Assembly: GCA_021841025.1 (NCBI GenBank)
Contig: JAKBWA010000061.1
Location: 1-54,167 of the forward strand
Direction of reading: 5' to 3'
Source of the DNA: Bacillota bacterium
GTDB lineage: Bacteria; Bacillota; Sulfobacillia; Sulfobacillales; Sulfobacillaceae
DNA: 54,167 nucleotides
Position numbers and translations under genes: made by a program. The number at the start of each line of letters is the position of its first letter. Within the stretch, counting starts at the first letter, position 1. The notes below the pieces were generated by a model. That model did no database searches and had not been told where the DNA came from. It worked only from the letters and a program-made list of their open reading frames with translations. Positions 1 through 9,064 of the stretch are shown one piece after another.

Positions 1-11
1 AGGTGAAGTGA

Positions 12-413
12 ATGCTCATGCGATGGGATCCCGAGGATATTCAGCATTTCCGCAACGACATGTCTCGTGTGTGGAGCCGAATGCGAGAGGACTGGAATCT
101 TGACGACACCAAGCCGCACACCCATTTGCATCAAATTGAAAATGGCTATCTCGCGGAATTCGAACTGCCTGGGGTTAATCCCGACGAGGTCAATATTGAA
201 GTCGGAGAGGACTCCATTACCGTCAAAGGCACATTCCCTGCATCCAATTTGGAAAAAGATCCCCGTCAGGGTGAAGAATTTCAAGCCGTAGTAGGGTTTC
301 CGACGGAAATCGATCCCGAGACCGCAACAGCGGACTACAAATTTGGATTGCTCCGCATCACGGTCTACAAATCCATGGCACGGCGGAAAAGAATCAGCAT
401 CAATGCCCACTAA
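12..413 (+). CDS. Hsp20/alpha-crystallin small heat shock protein
   Basis: A 133-residue small heat shock protein, an ATP-independent holdase that binds unfolding proteins in the cytoplasm. The alpha-crystallin domain spans roughly residues 38-130: it opens with a beta-strand rich stretch (HLHQIENGYLAEFELPGV), contains the typical NPDEVNIEV segment and ends with GLLRITV, which replaces the usual GVL motif. The very short N-terminal arm is helical with WSRMREDW. A purine-rich AGGTGAAG lies at positions 1-8, three bases before the first ATG at 12; a second ATG at 18 is better spaced and may be the true start. The gene is followed at once by a bidirectional-looking hairpin at 422-437. Nothing upstream is visible, so its promoter and any HrcA/CtsR site fall outside the window. 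Confidence 0.9.
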   Translation: MLMRWDPEDIQHFRNDMSRVWSRMREDWNLDDTKPHTHLHQIENGYLAEFELPGVNPDEVNIEVGEDSITVKGTFPASNLEKDPRQGEEFQAVVGFPTEIDPETATADYKFGLLRITVYKSMARRKRISINAH

Positions 414-421
414 ACCAAAAA

Positions 422-445
422 GGGGCCTCTTGGCCCCTACTCCTT
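422..445 (+). terminator. Hairpin terminator after the hsp20 gene
   Basis: A 6-bp GC stem GGGGCC (422-427) / GGCCCC (432-437) with a TCTT loop is followed by CTACTCCTTTTT. A run of A before it (417-421) means it can also serve the converging minus-strand gene that ends at 437, whose stop codon lies inside the structure. Confidence 0.75.
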
Positions 446-706
446 TTTATCCGGAGGATCCGGCTTTTTGCCCGAAAAGAATCCTGCCATGACTCCAATG
501 AATAATCCGCCAATCAAAGGCTGCCATCCTTGCGGCGGAGGGCCAACCCACAAAATGGAAGCCGTCTCCGCAACCAACGCACCGACAGCGGCCACGATCA
601 TTGTCCATACCACATGAACCGAGCCCTGGGGCCGGCGGGATCGGCCCAAAATCGCTCCAATGATGGCCGAGCTGCAAGCAATAGCTAACGCCAGGACGGT
701 CTTCAA
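437..706 (-). CDS. Small membrane protein of unknown function
   Basis: An 89-residue protein I do not recognise. Two to three hydrophobic segments are visible, at about residues 3-20 (a possible signal anchor ending at GAILGRSRR), 31-52 and 63-80, with a basic/acidic hydrophilic tail (KKPDPPDKKE). It begins with TTG, whose TTGA overlaps the leuS stop by 4 bases, so it is probably translated by coupling as the last gene of the leuS transcript. No strong Shine-Dalgarno site precedes the TTG, consistent with coupling. It could be a short holin-like or envelope protein, but nothing in the sequence decides this. Confidence 0.6.
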   Translation of the reverse strand: MKTVLALAIACSSAIIGAILGRSRRPQGSVHVVWTMIVAAVGALVAETASILWVGPPPQGWQPLIGGLFIGVMAGFFSGKKPDPPDKKE

Positions 707-3165
707 CGGACAACCACGTTGACGAGACTCCCGGGAACGGAAATTACCTTAAGTATTGTCCGTCCCTGAGTCAGGACTTGGATTTTTTCCTCGGCCAGTG
801 TTAATTCCCGCAATTGATCCGGACGAATATCCTTAGGCACAGTAAGGCGGCTTCGCACTTTTCCATTGATTTGCAAAGCTATCGTCACTTCATCATCTTC
901 CAGCCATTTCTCTTCATACTGAGGCCATTCGGCTGTGTGCACACTTTCCTCGTGGCCCAGCTGGTGCCACAACTCTTCCGCCAAATGCGGAGCGAAGGGA
1001 GCCAAGAGGCGAGTAAGCACTCCCAAAATTTGCGTTTGTTCCTCTTTGTTGATAGCATCAATGTCTTGATATAAGGCATTGGTGAGTTCCATCAAAGCGC
1101 TGATGGCGGTGTTAAAAGCCCGCCGTTCACGGATATCTTCCGTCACTTTCCTGGTTGCGCGGTGAACCGCTTTATAAATGCGTACGCGGGCATCCTCTGA
1201 TAAAGGTCCCGAATGGGGCTTAACGACCAGCCGGTACACGCGTTGCAAAAACCGGTAAGCTCCCTCAACACCTTCCTGGGACCATTCAAAATCTTTGTCT
1301 GGCGGGGCGGCAAATAGCATAAACACGCGCATCGCATCCGCCCCCCGCTCTTTCATGATGTTTTCGGGGCTTAAGGTATTGCCTTTGGATTTTGACATTT
1401 TCTGTCCATGGTACACGACCATTCCTTGTGCCAACAGCCGTTTAAACGGTTCGTCAACAGGAGTGAGTTTCGCATCATAGAGCACTTTGGTGAAAAATCG
1501 TGAATAGAGCAGGTGCAAAACGGCGTGTTCTTTTCCTCCCACATATTCATCTACGGGCATCCAATAATCTACATCTGTTTTAACGAAGGGCTCATCCGCA
1601 TGAGGAGAGGTAAAGCGGTAATAGTACCAGGAAGAATCCACAAATGTGTCCATCGTATCGGTTTCCCGGTAAGCCGGGTGATGGCACTGAGGACATGAGG
1701 TTTCCAGCCAGTCCTTGGCTCCGGCTAAAGGAGAAGCCCCTTGTCCGGTAAATTCCACGTTCTCAGGTAACAACACGGGCAATTGATCCTTGGGAACAGG
1801 AACAGCCCCGCAATGGGGACAATGAATAATGGGAATCGGAGCCCCCCAATAGCGCTGTCTCGAAATCAGCCAATCACGCATCCGGTAGCTGATGCGGGGC
1901 CCGCCCTTGCCTTCCGCCTGCAATGCCTTAGCAATAGCCTCTTTGGCCGTTTCGTTGTCCATTCCTGTAAAGGGGCCCGATTCTATCAAAAATCCGGGGC
2001 CCGTGTATGCGCTGTGGCCAAAATCCGCATCCGGATTTTCGGGGCTCACCACAATTTTAATCGGCAACTGATATTTGTGGGCATAGGAAAAGTCACGAAG
2101 ATCGTGAGCCGGCACCCCCATTACCGCTCCCGTTCCATAATCAACCAAGACATAATTGGCAATCCAAATGGGAAGGCGCTCTTTCGTCAAAGGATGCACA
2201 GCATAACTCCCAGTGAAAATGCCCCGTTTCTCAGTGTTTTCTGCCGTGCGTTCAATATCGCTATGCACCCGTTCAGCAGCGATAAACCGACGCACCTCAT
2301 CCCTATGAACATAGGACGCAATAAGGGGCTCAACCAGAGGATGTTCCGGAGCCAGGACGATATAACTCGCTCCATAGAGGGTATCGGGACGGGTGGTAAA
2401 GACCGAGATGCGCTGATCAATCTGCGGCACGTCAAAAATGATTTCTGCGCCCACGCTCTTCCCAATCCAATTAAATTGCTGGGTCTTGATCTCTTGGGGC
2501 CAGTCCAGGGAGTCCAGGGAAGACAGTAATCTTTCCGCGTAGTCGGTAATCCGCAAATACCACTGGGTTAAATCCTTTTTGACCACCACGGAATCACACC
2601 GCCAACACAATCCGTCCTCCACTTGCTCATTGGCCAACACTGTCTCACAGCTAGGGCACCAGTTGACCGCTCCTTCTTTCCGGTAGGCTAATTGGCGATC
2701 ATAAAACAGCAGAAACAGTTCCTGGGTAAACCGGTAGTATTCTGGCTCCGATGTCGTCACCTCGCGAGACCAGTCAAAGGACAATCCCATTTGCTTCATT
2801 TGCGTCTTCATATAATCGATATTGGCCATTGTAGATGTACGCGGCGGAATGCCGCTTTTGATGGCAGCATTTTCGGCGGGCATGCCGAAGGCATCCCAGC
2901 CCATGGGATGCAAAACATTGTATCCTGCCATCCGCCTATACCTAGCAATCACATCTCCCAGCGTATACACCCGCACATGTCCCATGTGCAAGTGCCCCGA
3001 TGGATACGGGAATTGCTCCAGGCAATAAAATTTCTTGCGAGAAGCGGCGTGCGCTTCATATAACCGCTCTTCATTCCACACTGTTTGCCATTTCTTTTCG
3101 ACCGCCTGAACATTGTAGCGATCTAACGAAGACATCGTGGAAGACTGTTCTTCCTTGATCGTCAT
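703..3165 (-). CDS. leuS: Leucyl-tRNA synthetase
   Basis: Class Ia synthetase charging tRNA-Leu with leucine, 820 residues, the usual bacterial length. Visible landmarks: the HIGH-type motif HMGH at residues 60-63; a zinc-knuckle-like Cys pair arrangement (CPSC...CWRC) near residues 170-190; the CP1 editing domain with TTRPDTLYGASY and GTGAVMGVPAHD; the KMSKS loop (GQKMSKSKGNT) near residue 590; an anticodon-binding domain and the C-terminal ALQINGKVR segment. GGAGGGAAGACC precedes the ATG at 3165 with good spacing. The upstream leader (3181-3408) carries a T-box, so expression should rise when uncharged tRNA-Leu accumulates. The downstream small membrane gene overlaps its stop. Confidence 0.97.
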   Translation of the reverse strand: MTIKEEQSSTMSSLDRYNVQAVEKKWQTVWNEERLYEAHAASRKKFYCLEQFPYPSGHLHMGHVRVYTLGDVIARYRRMAGYNVLHPMGWDAFGMPAENAAIKSGIPPRTSTMANIDYMKTQMKQMGLSFDWSREVTTSEPEYYRFTQELFLLFYDRQLAYRKEGAVNWCPSCETVLANEQVEDGLCWRCDSVVVKKDLTQWYLRITDYAERLLSSLDSLDWPQEIKTQQFNWIGKSVGAEIIFDVPQIDQRISVFTTRPDTLYGASYIVLAPEHPLVEPLIASYVHRDEVRRFIAAERVHSDIERTAENTEKRGIFTGSYAVHPLTKERLPIWIANYVLVDYGTGAVMGVPAHDLRDFSYAHKYQLPIKIVVSPENPDADFGHSAYTGPGFLIESGPFTGMDNETAKEAIAKALQAEGKGGPRISYRMRDWLISRQRYWGAPIPIIHCPHCGAVPVPKDQLPVLLPENVEFTGQGASPLAGAKDWLETSCPQCHHPAYRETDTMDTFVDSSWYYYRFTSPHADEPFVKTDVDYWMPVDEYVGGKEHAVLHLLYSRFFTKVLYDAKLTPVDEPFKRLLAQGMVVYHGQKMSKSKGNTLSPENIMKERGADAMRVFMLFAAPPDKDFEWSQEGVEGAYRFLQRVYRLVVKPHSGPLSEDARVRIYKAVHRATRKVTEDIRERRAFNTAISALMELTNALYQDIDAINKEEQTQILGVLTRLLAPFAPHLAEELWHQLGHEESVHTAEWPQYEEKWLEDDEVTIALQINGKVRSRLTVPKDIRPDQLRELTLAEEKIQVLTQGRTILKVISVPGSLVNVVVR

Positions 3166-3180
3166 GGTCTTCCCTCCAAT

Positions 3181-3408
3181 AAAAAAAGTCCCGGTCTTGC
3201 CAACAGGGACGAGTCAAAACCCGCGGTACCAACCAGTTTAGTGCCGAACGGCACCTATTGCTCCAGCGATAACGGGCCGACCCGCACTCTCACGCGGCGA
3301 GTGGGGAAATCTCCCAGTCTAAGATCACAGGCCGCTATCCTAAAGTAACCCGAAATTCCCCTAAAACCGCGATCCTTAAGCTTCCTCAATAGGATTGGAA
3401 TTTACATA
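3181..3408 (-). promoter_or_regulatory. T-box leader of leuS
   Basis: The minus-strand leader contains the T-box core TTGGTACCGCGG (complement of 3221-3232), in which the TGGT bulge would pair with an ACCA tRNA end. It is followed by an intrinsic terminator: a GTCCC/GGGAC stem (complement of 3188-3210) and seven T residues (3181-3187). Upstream lies a long structured region with GAGAGTG and a GTGCCGTTCGGCAC hairpin, as in stem II/III regions of T-boxes. Established knowledge: uncharged tRNA stabilises the antiterminator. I did not assign the Leu specifier codon with certainty. Confidence 0.9.
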
Positions 3409-3414
3409 CTTTCG

Positions 3415-3444
3415 ATTTTACCCCGAAATTCTCATGAAATGCAA
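3415..3444 (-). promoter_or_regulatory. Candidate promoter of the leuS leader
   Basis: On the minus strand TTGCAT (3439-3444) and TAAAAT (3415-3420) are separated by 18 bases, placing transcription start a few bases before the T-box leader. The -35 box matches four of six consensus bases. Confidence 0.4.
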
Positions 3445-3573
3445 ATAGGAATAGCCCTCAAGCCATATCTCCCTATACACGTCATAATTTTCTTCGTTGC
3501 CGATAAAGGATTTTGCCAATTCATGACGAATTGCCATAACAGTAGAATGTCGAGCGTGCTGGAGGCGTCGAAT

Positions 3574-6500
3574 ATGAGTTCCATGGCAAAATTTCGCCAC
3601 GATGATTTGTGGCCCAATTGGCGTCATAACAATATGTTAGAAGCCGCTTTTCAACCCATCGTCTCCTTGCGAGACGGCTCTGTCCTGGCTTACGAAGGGC
3701 TAAGCCGGCCTCAATTACCGGGAGGAAAACCGGTTCCGGTATTGGACCTCATGGCCTCGGCTGAGCAGCATAACAGCTTGTTAACATTTGATCAACTCGC
3801 CTTTATGCGTATAATTAGGGCATTTTGCGCAAGCCCTGTTCGAGACACCTCCGAGCTTTTCATTAATATTCTCCCCAATAGCCTGTTGACACCCGCACCT
3901 TTTTTGCAAGCCTTGCAAGAATCGGGGCTCAAGCCAGAGCAAATCGTTCTGGAGATCTCGGAGAGGGAAACCATTCCTGAAGGCGACCAAAAGCTTCGGC
4001 AATATCTTGCCCCCTTTCGCAACATGGGTATCCGCATTGCCTTGGACGACATGGGATCAGGCTATTCGGGTCTCACCCGTCTCATTGAGTTGCAACCAGA
4101 TTTTGCCAAGATTGATCTGAGCTTGGTCCGCGACATTGACAAGAACTCGATAAAATTTGCGCTATTGGAAAGCACGGCCCGCTTCGCCAAAAAGACGGCT
4201 GCAACCTCCTTAATTGCAGAAGGCATTGAAACCTTTGGTGAATTGTACACGCTCAAAGAAATCGGGGTCGAATTTGGACAAGGCTATCTCTTGGGCAAAC
4301 CCAACCAAGAATTTCGTGCGACTTTAACGGCTCAAGATTTCAAGAAGGTTCCCTCGCCCAAACCTCCTGTCAGCTACCAACTTGACACGTTATTAACTAC
4401 AACGCGCCAAATGGTGCGCGGACTCGCCCAAGGAGAAGGCGCATACACGTCCTTAACCTCTCTGGCTAAGAAAATCACTGGGGCCGACATGGCGGCTTTA
4501 TTCAAACTGGAGAACACACATTTTCGGTACGTCGGATCGACTGAACGGCTCTCTTCCTCAGAGTGCCAAATGTTCGAAGCCGCTGTGATTGATCAGGCCG
4601 ATGCGTTGTATAACGCGATTGTGATGCGGCAGCCTACCATTTTCCAACAGAAATCGGCACAATCCCACCCCTGGGCAGAGCATTTCCATCTACAATCCGC
4701 TATTGTCACCCCTATCTGCGACAACTTAGGATGCTGGGGATTTTTGCATGTAGGCTACCAAGAACCCAATCAGATTCGTCCCGACACCATTCACCTGGTC
4801 CAGAGTATTGCCGCCTTGTTTACCCTGGCTCTTGGATACTCCCAAAGACAAGAGGCCATCAGCGAACAGGACATGCTGGGGGAGCCTTTGTTCGAAGCCA
4901 TCTCCAGTTTAGCCGAAAGTGCCAGTTTGGAGCATCTGCTGGCCAAAACAACCGCAGCAGCACTTGCGGTAACCGGAGGGCACGAGGGGTGGATTGGCCT
5001 TCTTGATGAGCAGGTCTTGCACTGCGTGCGTCATGATGGCGGATCATTTGATGTATCCCGGCAGGATTTGTTTGATCTTTCCACAGACGACGGACAAGGG
5101 CCAGTGGGACAAGTGTTGCAAACCCGCTCAGCCCGCATTATTCCCAATATTATGACCGAACCTTCCCTAGCTCCCTGGCTAAAAAACTTAACAGAAGCAG
5201 GAATCCAATCCGCGGTGGGTATTCCTTTGATCTCGGGCAGCCGTCTGCTCGGAATTCTCAAGGTCTATCACAGCCGAATTGGGGGATTTACCCCAGGGCG
5301 CGTGCGCCGTCTTTATGCTCTGAGCAATCTGGCAACAGCCTTAATTGAGCGCTCTCTGACGTCTCTTGAGTCCAGTGAGCGGATTCGTCGTCAAAGCTTG
5401 CTGGCTCAGTCTCTGGCCCAAATGAATTACGCGAAATCCCGTCAAGAAATTTTATCCCTGCTGACAACCACCCTCACTCGTTATGGACCATTTCCGCTGG
5501 CTTTAGTCCTAAGCCGTGACGGGGGGGTGTTTGTCCCCGTGCTTCACACCGGGAACCTTGGCGACTCCTTGAGACTGTGCCTGCCTTACGGGGATGATCA
5601 TGCTGTCTTGATGGCCTTAAAGTCAGACCAAAGTCTTTATATCGACTCTCGTCACCACCGCAAGGATTCCTTAACCCAATTTGCCATCCAGCACAATTTT
5701 CCCTCCTATGCCGTCATTCCTTTGGGGCTGAGTGATACAGCCGTGGTGCTGTTTGCCTATGACACTGAGTCATTGAACACCGTGTTGCCGGAACTGGAGT
5801 CTTTTGCCCGGGCCATGGGACAAGCCTTGTCCAAAAATTATCTTCAAAACCGGATTTTTCAAGAGCAACAACAAATGGACATCATGCTCGGTGTCCTCAA
5901 AAATCTTGGCCAGGTGAAAACTCAGAAGGAGTTAATGCACCAGGTGACACAAGTGTTAACCGACCACATTGGGGCTTTGGGCGGATGGATGGTGGATTCG
6001 AAAAATCCTTTAGTTCCGCGCCGTGTCTTCGGACAGGTGCCCGATTATGTGTATTCCCTGCTGCGGCCCGCGCAAGAAGGGCATTCTCCCTTTACAATCA
6101 CAGGCGATGGACTTCCTTTGTCGCTGCGGGATGAAGGGATAAAAGGAGTAGTGGGTTTTCACTTCACCTTTCCGGAACTGGATCAGGATGGATTTCTCTT
6201 AATCGCTAGCCGGGAAAACGGCTTTTCGAAACATCAGCACCATCTCATGGAGATTTTTATGTCTTTCGTCGAGTCGGTCTATCGAAGGACTGAAATGGAC
6301 CGGCAACGCGAAGATATGGCGCATACCGACGTTCTCACCCATCTGCCTAATACGCTCGGTATGGAAGATCTCTACCGCAAGTTTCAATCTTCAAAAGGCG
6401 AACCACCCGCGGCCATCGGCTGTGTTCTGTTGGATGTTACGGGTCTCGCCCGCATCAATCAGGACAGGGGTGAAAACGTCGGTACGAGCCGATTAGTTCA

Positions 6501-6774
6501 ATTAGCACAATACCTCCAGGGGGCCGTGCGTTATGAAGGCATCGCAGGCCGAATCGGTGGCGATGAATTCCTGTTGATGTATCCAGGGGTTAAATCTCAG
6601 GCCCTGGAAGAAGAAGTCCACCGAATTGTGGACGGAGCGCCTCTGCCCTTAAAATGGGTTAGCGTCTATGTATCGAGTCCGGGTAACGTGTCTCTTCAAT
6701 CCGTTTTGAAGACCGCTTATCTCACGTTGCACCACAAAGGTTCAGGCCGCCTGGAATTTTTGGCCAAAGTTTAG
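3574..6774 (+). CDS. c-di-GMP signalling protein: EAL, GAF repeats, GGDEF
   Basis: A large (1066 residue) soluble regulator of cyclic di-GMP. The N-terminal EAL phosphodiesterase domain (about 15-265) keeps key elements: EGL at 41-43 in place of EAL, NILPNSL, EISERE, LDDMGSGYSGL, KIDLSLVR and AEGIET followed by GQGYLLGKP, so catalysis seems possible. Several GAF-like sensor modules fill about 290-900. The C-terminal cyclase domain has an intact RIGGDEF (GGDEF at 995-999). No transmembrane segment is apparent. The frame is open from 3439, but GGAGG (3561-3565) sits 8 bases before ATG 3574, which I prefer. The EAL-first, GGDEF-last order is the reverse of most bifunctional proteins. It is monocistronic and divergent from leuS. 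Confidence 0.9.
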   Translation: MSSMAKFRHDDLWPNWRHNNMLEAAFQPIVSLRDGSVLAYEGLSRPQLPGGKPVPVLDLMASAEQHNSLLTFDQLAFMRIIRAFCASPVRDTSELFINILPNSLLTPAPFLQALQESGLKPEQIVLEISERETIPEGDQKLRQYLAPFRNMGIRIALDDMGSGYSGLTRLIELQPDFAKIDLSLVRDIDKNSIKFALLESTARFAKKTAATSLIAEGIETFGELYTLKEIGVEFGQGYLLGKPNQEFRATLTAQDFKKVPSPKPPVSYQLDTLLTTTRQMVRGLAQGEGAYTSLTSLAKKITGADMAALFKLENTHFRYVGSTERLSSSECQMFEAAVIDQADALYNAIVMRQPTIFQQKSAQSHPWAEHFHLQSAIVTPICDNLGCWGFLHVGYQEPNQIRPDTIHLVQSIAALFTLALGYSQRQEAISEQDMLGEPLFEAISSLAESASLEHLLAKTTAAALAVTGGHEGWIGLLDEQVLHCVRHDGGSFDVSRQDLFDLSTDDGQGPVGQVLQTRSARIIPNIMTEPSLAPWLKNLTEAGIQSAVGIPLISGSRLLGILKVYHSRIGGFTPGRVRRLYALSNLATALIERSLTSLESSERIRRQSLLAQSLAQMNYAKSRQEILSLLTTTLTRYGPFPLALVLSRDGGVFVPVLHTGNLGDSLRLCLPYGDDHAVLMALKSDQSLYIDSRHHRKDSLTQFAIQHNFPSYAVIPLGLSDTAVVLFAYDTESLNTVLPELESFARAMGQALSKNYLQNRIFQEQQQMDIMLGVLKNLGQVKTQKELMHQVTQVLTDHIGALGGWMVDSKNPLVPRRVFGQVPDYVYSLLRPAQEGHSPFTITGDGLPLSLRDEGIKGVVGFHFTFPELDQDGFLLIASRENGFSKHQHHLMEIFMSFVESVYRRTEMDRQREDMAHTDVLTHLPNTLGMEDLYRKFQSSKGEPPAAIGCVLLDVTGLARINQDRGENVGTSRLVQLAQYLQGAVRYEGIAGRIGGDEFLLMYPGVKSQALEEEVHRIVDGAPLPLKWVSVYVSSPGNVSLQSVLKTAYLTLHHKGSGRLEFLAKV

Positions 6775-6837
6775 CCAAAGTCCCCGTGAAATTCACGCTG
6801 GGTATCACGAGGATCCGAATTGCCCAGTTGCAGGCTT

Positions 6838-6882
6838 GATCCCCCAAATTCATCGGAGTTTCCCGGCTTTTGATGGGGGATC
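6838..6882. terminator. Inverted repeat between converging genes
   Basis: GATCCCCCA (6838-6846) and TGGGGGATC (6874-6882) form a perfect 9-bp stem around a 27-base loop in the 206-base gap between the c-di-GMP gene and the ClC gene, whose 3' ends face each other. No clear T-run follows on either side, so a terminator role is inferred only from position. Confidence 0.35.
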
Positions 6883-6980
6883 ATCCCCAAAAGGCCGTCT
6901 TTCCCCTTTGAATCTTACAATTCCTTATCGTATGAGCCATGGCCGTGAACCATAACGGGCCTTTCATGAATCGGCAAAGT

Positions 6981-9011
6981 CTAAGGCTCCTTTTGATAAA
7001 AGGACACGATCTCACGGCCTCCCAGTTGCTCAATGACCTGGTCACGGTTAGCCGCCGGAGCCACGTAGGCCAACAACCGGTCTCGGCCCTGAATGACAAA
7101 ATTACCGTGGGGAATCACCCGGCCTTGGTTTCGTGTAACAGAGACAATCAACGCATCCGCGGATAGGTTCACATCCTTAAGTTGCCGGCCCACCAAAGGT
7201 GAATCATCGGGAATTTCCATTTCGACAAAGACACTGTCCAGTGTGCTGTGATGCAGTCTTTCCACCTGCTGCCGCATGTCAACGGCATGAACTGCGGAAG
7301 CATTGTACGCTCTTAAAATCCCAGAGCGGGTAATCAGTCCGACGACCTGATGGTTTTGAGCGTCTTGAACGGGCAGCATGTCCACATCATACAAAGACAG
7401 ATACCGGATGGCCTCATCCAAGGACTGATGAGTAAAAACGGGTTTCGGCAGGGGCCGGATGATGGAAGAGATTGTATCAATGTGCCTCTCGCTCCCATTT
7501 TGAAGGACACTGGCGATATCGCGCAACGTCACAATGCCGTCCAATCCTCCATGGGCGCGGATAACAGGAAGAAAACTCCGGTTGAGGTCCGTCATTTTTT
7601 GCCAGGCCACCCGAACAGGAGTGTCCGCGAACACCGTGTCTTGCAATGGCTGCAACGCGGATTGCACGGATATCACCTTCATAGGCCGAATATCATCGCC
7701 GCGCAAAATCTTTATGCCGCGGCGAACAAGCCTCACGGTATACATCGAATCCCGGGTAAAGAGATTGTAAGTCAAATAACTGATCGCCGCGCACGCCATG
7801 ACCGGAGCCGTTAAGTGATAATCCCCCGTAATCTCCAAAAGGATTGTAATAGCCACAAATGGCGCTTGCGCTGAAGCCGCAAACAAGGCCGCCATGCCGG
7901 CAATAGCGTAGATTGAGGGATGAGGCGCCAAGCTAGGCGAGATGTGGTAGAGGAAATTTCCAAATGCTCCGCCCACCATGCCTCCCAAAAACAACGACGG
8001 CGCAAAGACTCCGCCGGATCCGCCTGAGCCCATCGTAATCATCGTGGCAATATACTTCAAGATGAACAAGACAGCTAAAAATCCCCACATAATTTGATTC
8101 GTCAAGGCGAGATGCATAGTGGGATAGCCCACACCCAGAACCTGGGGCACAAATAGTCCAATGAGCCCTACGACAAATCCTCCGAGAGCAGCCTTAGCCC
8201 AAAACGGCAAAGAAACACGGTTGAAAAAATCTTCGGATGCCGTTAATCCTTTGGTGTACAATACTCCGACCAAGGCCATTAAAAACCCCAGTCCCATCAT
8301 AAATAGCATGGCAAAATGATTAATGACATGGTAAGGGGGCGTCGCCAATACGGCACGGCTGCCCATAATCGCATCAAAAACACTCGACCCCGTCGCTGCA
8401 GCCAAAAACACTGGGACGATGGCGCCAATTTGGTAACTGCCAAGGACAATTTCCAAACCAAAAAACCCTCCGGCAATCGGGGCATTGAAGGTGGCCGCAA
8501 TACCGGCAGCGGATCCTGCCGCCAACAACAATGACATGTATTTTTCGGGCAAGGCTAAAATCTGTCCCACTGTCGAACCAAACGCAGCACCAATCAGGGC
8601 AATGGGCCCCTCACGTCCCACAGAACCTCCGCTGCCAATGGTGATTGCCGGCGCAATAATTCCCAACACCCCGACACGCGGACGAATTTTCCCACCCCTC
8701 AAGGCCAGCGACTCCAGAATTTGCGGCACTCCATGCCCCTTTACCTCACGAGCTCCATAGCGCGTAATCAGACTGACCAGAACAAGACCCACGCAAGGTG
8801 CCGCTGCCAGCAAAAAATGCGGGCCATTTTGGAGGGTCTTCGCAATAAGGACGGTGTGTACGGCCCGAATCATCCAGCGAAACAATATGGCTCCGAGCCC
8901 TCCCACAACTCCCGTAATCATAGCAAGAGCCGCCACCGCCCACGGCTCCCATTTGGGGTGAAATAGATGAGGAATGCTGAGATGGGGACGGCTTTGTTCG
9001 ATATTTGTCAT
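6981..9011 (-). CDS. ClC-family chloride channel/transporter with CBS and RCK_C regions
   Basis: A 676-residue membrane protein of the ClC family, which carries Cl- or exchanges it for H+. Conserved ion-path motifs are GHGVP (92-96), GSGGSVGREGP with the gating Glu at 134, and GSGGSGGVFAPSLFLGG. The usual Ser of GSGIP is His93, and the residue aligned by eye with the internal proton glutamate of E. coli ClC (FIIEE) is Ile188, after Glu187. The hydrophobic core ends near residue 420; a CBS pair follows (about 440-580), then a TrkA/RCK_C-like tail (about 600-676) with LVGRQLKDVNL and VIQGRDRLLAYV. AAGGAG precedes the ATG by about 12 bases. It lies 53 bases after the SDR gene and is probably cotranscribed with it. 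In an acidophile it might serve acid resistance (inference). Confidence 0.9.
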   Translation of the reverse strand: MTNIEQSRPHLSIPHLFHPKWEPWAVAALAMITGVVGGLGAILFRWMIRAVHTVLIAKTLQNGPHFLLAAAPCVGLVLVSLITRYGAREVKGHGVPQILESLALRGGKIRPRVGVLGIIAPAITIGSGGSVGREGPIALIGAAFGSTVGQILALPEKYMSLLLAAGSAAGIAATFNAPIAGGFFGLEIVLGSYQIGAIVPVFLAAATGSSVFDAIMGSRAVLATPPYHVINHFAMLFMMGLGFLMALVGVLYTKGLTASEDFFNRVSLPFWAKAALGGFVVGLIGLFVPQVLGVGYPTMHLALTNQIMWGFLAVLFILKYIATMITMGSGGSGGVFAPSLFLGGMVGGAFGNFLYHISPSLAPHPSIYAIAGMAALFAASAQAPFVAITILLEITGDYHLTAPVMACAAISYLTYNLFTRDSMYTVRLVRRGIKILRGDDIRPMKVISVQSALQPLQDTVFADTPVRVAWQKMTDLNRSFLPVIRAHGGLDGIVTLRDIASVLQNGSERHIDTISSIIRPLPKPVFTHQSLDEAIRYLSLYDVDMLPVQDAQNHQVVGLITRSGILRAYNASAVHAVDMRQQVERLHHSTLDSVFVEMEIPDDSPLVGRQLKDVNLSADALIVSVTRNQGRVIPHGNFVIQGRDRLLAYVAPAANRDQVIEQLGGREIVSFYQKEP

Positions 9012-9064
9012 AGCTGCATATTCTCCTTAAAATGACTGGGTGAACTTTGGTGCCACAGCCGTTC

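Noticed and set aside
1783-2529. 248-codon plus-strand open frame
   Set aside because: It is antisense to the conserved leuS gene, has no ribosome site and resembles no family; leuS codon bias explains it.
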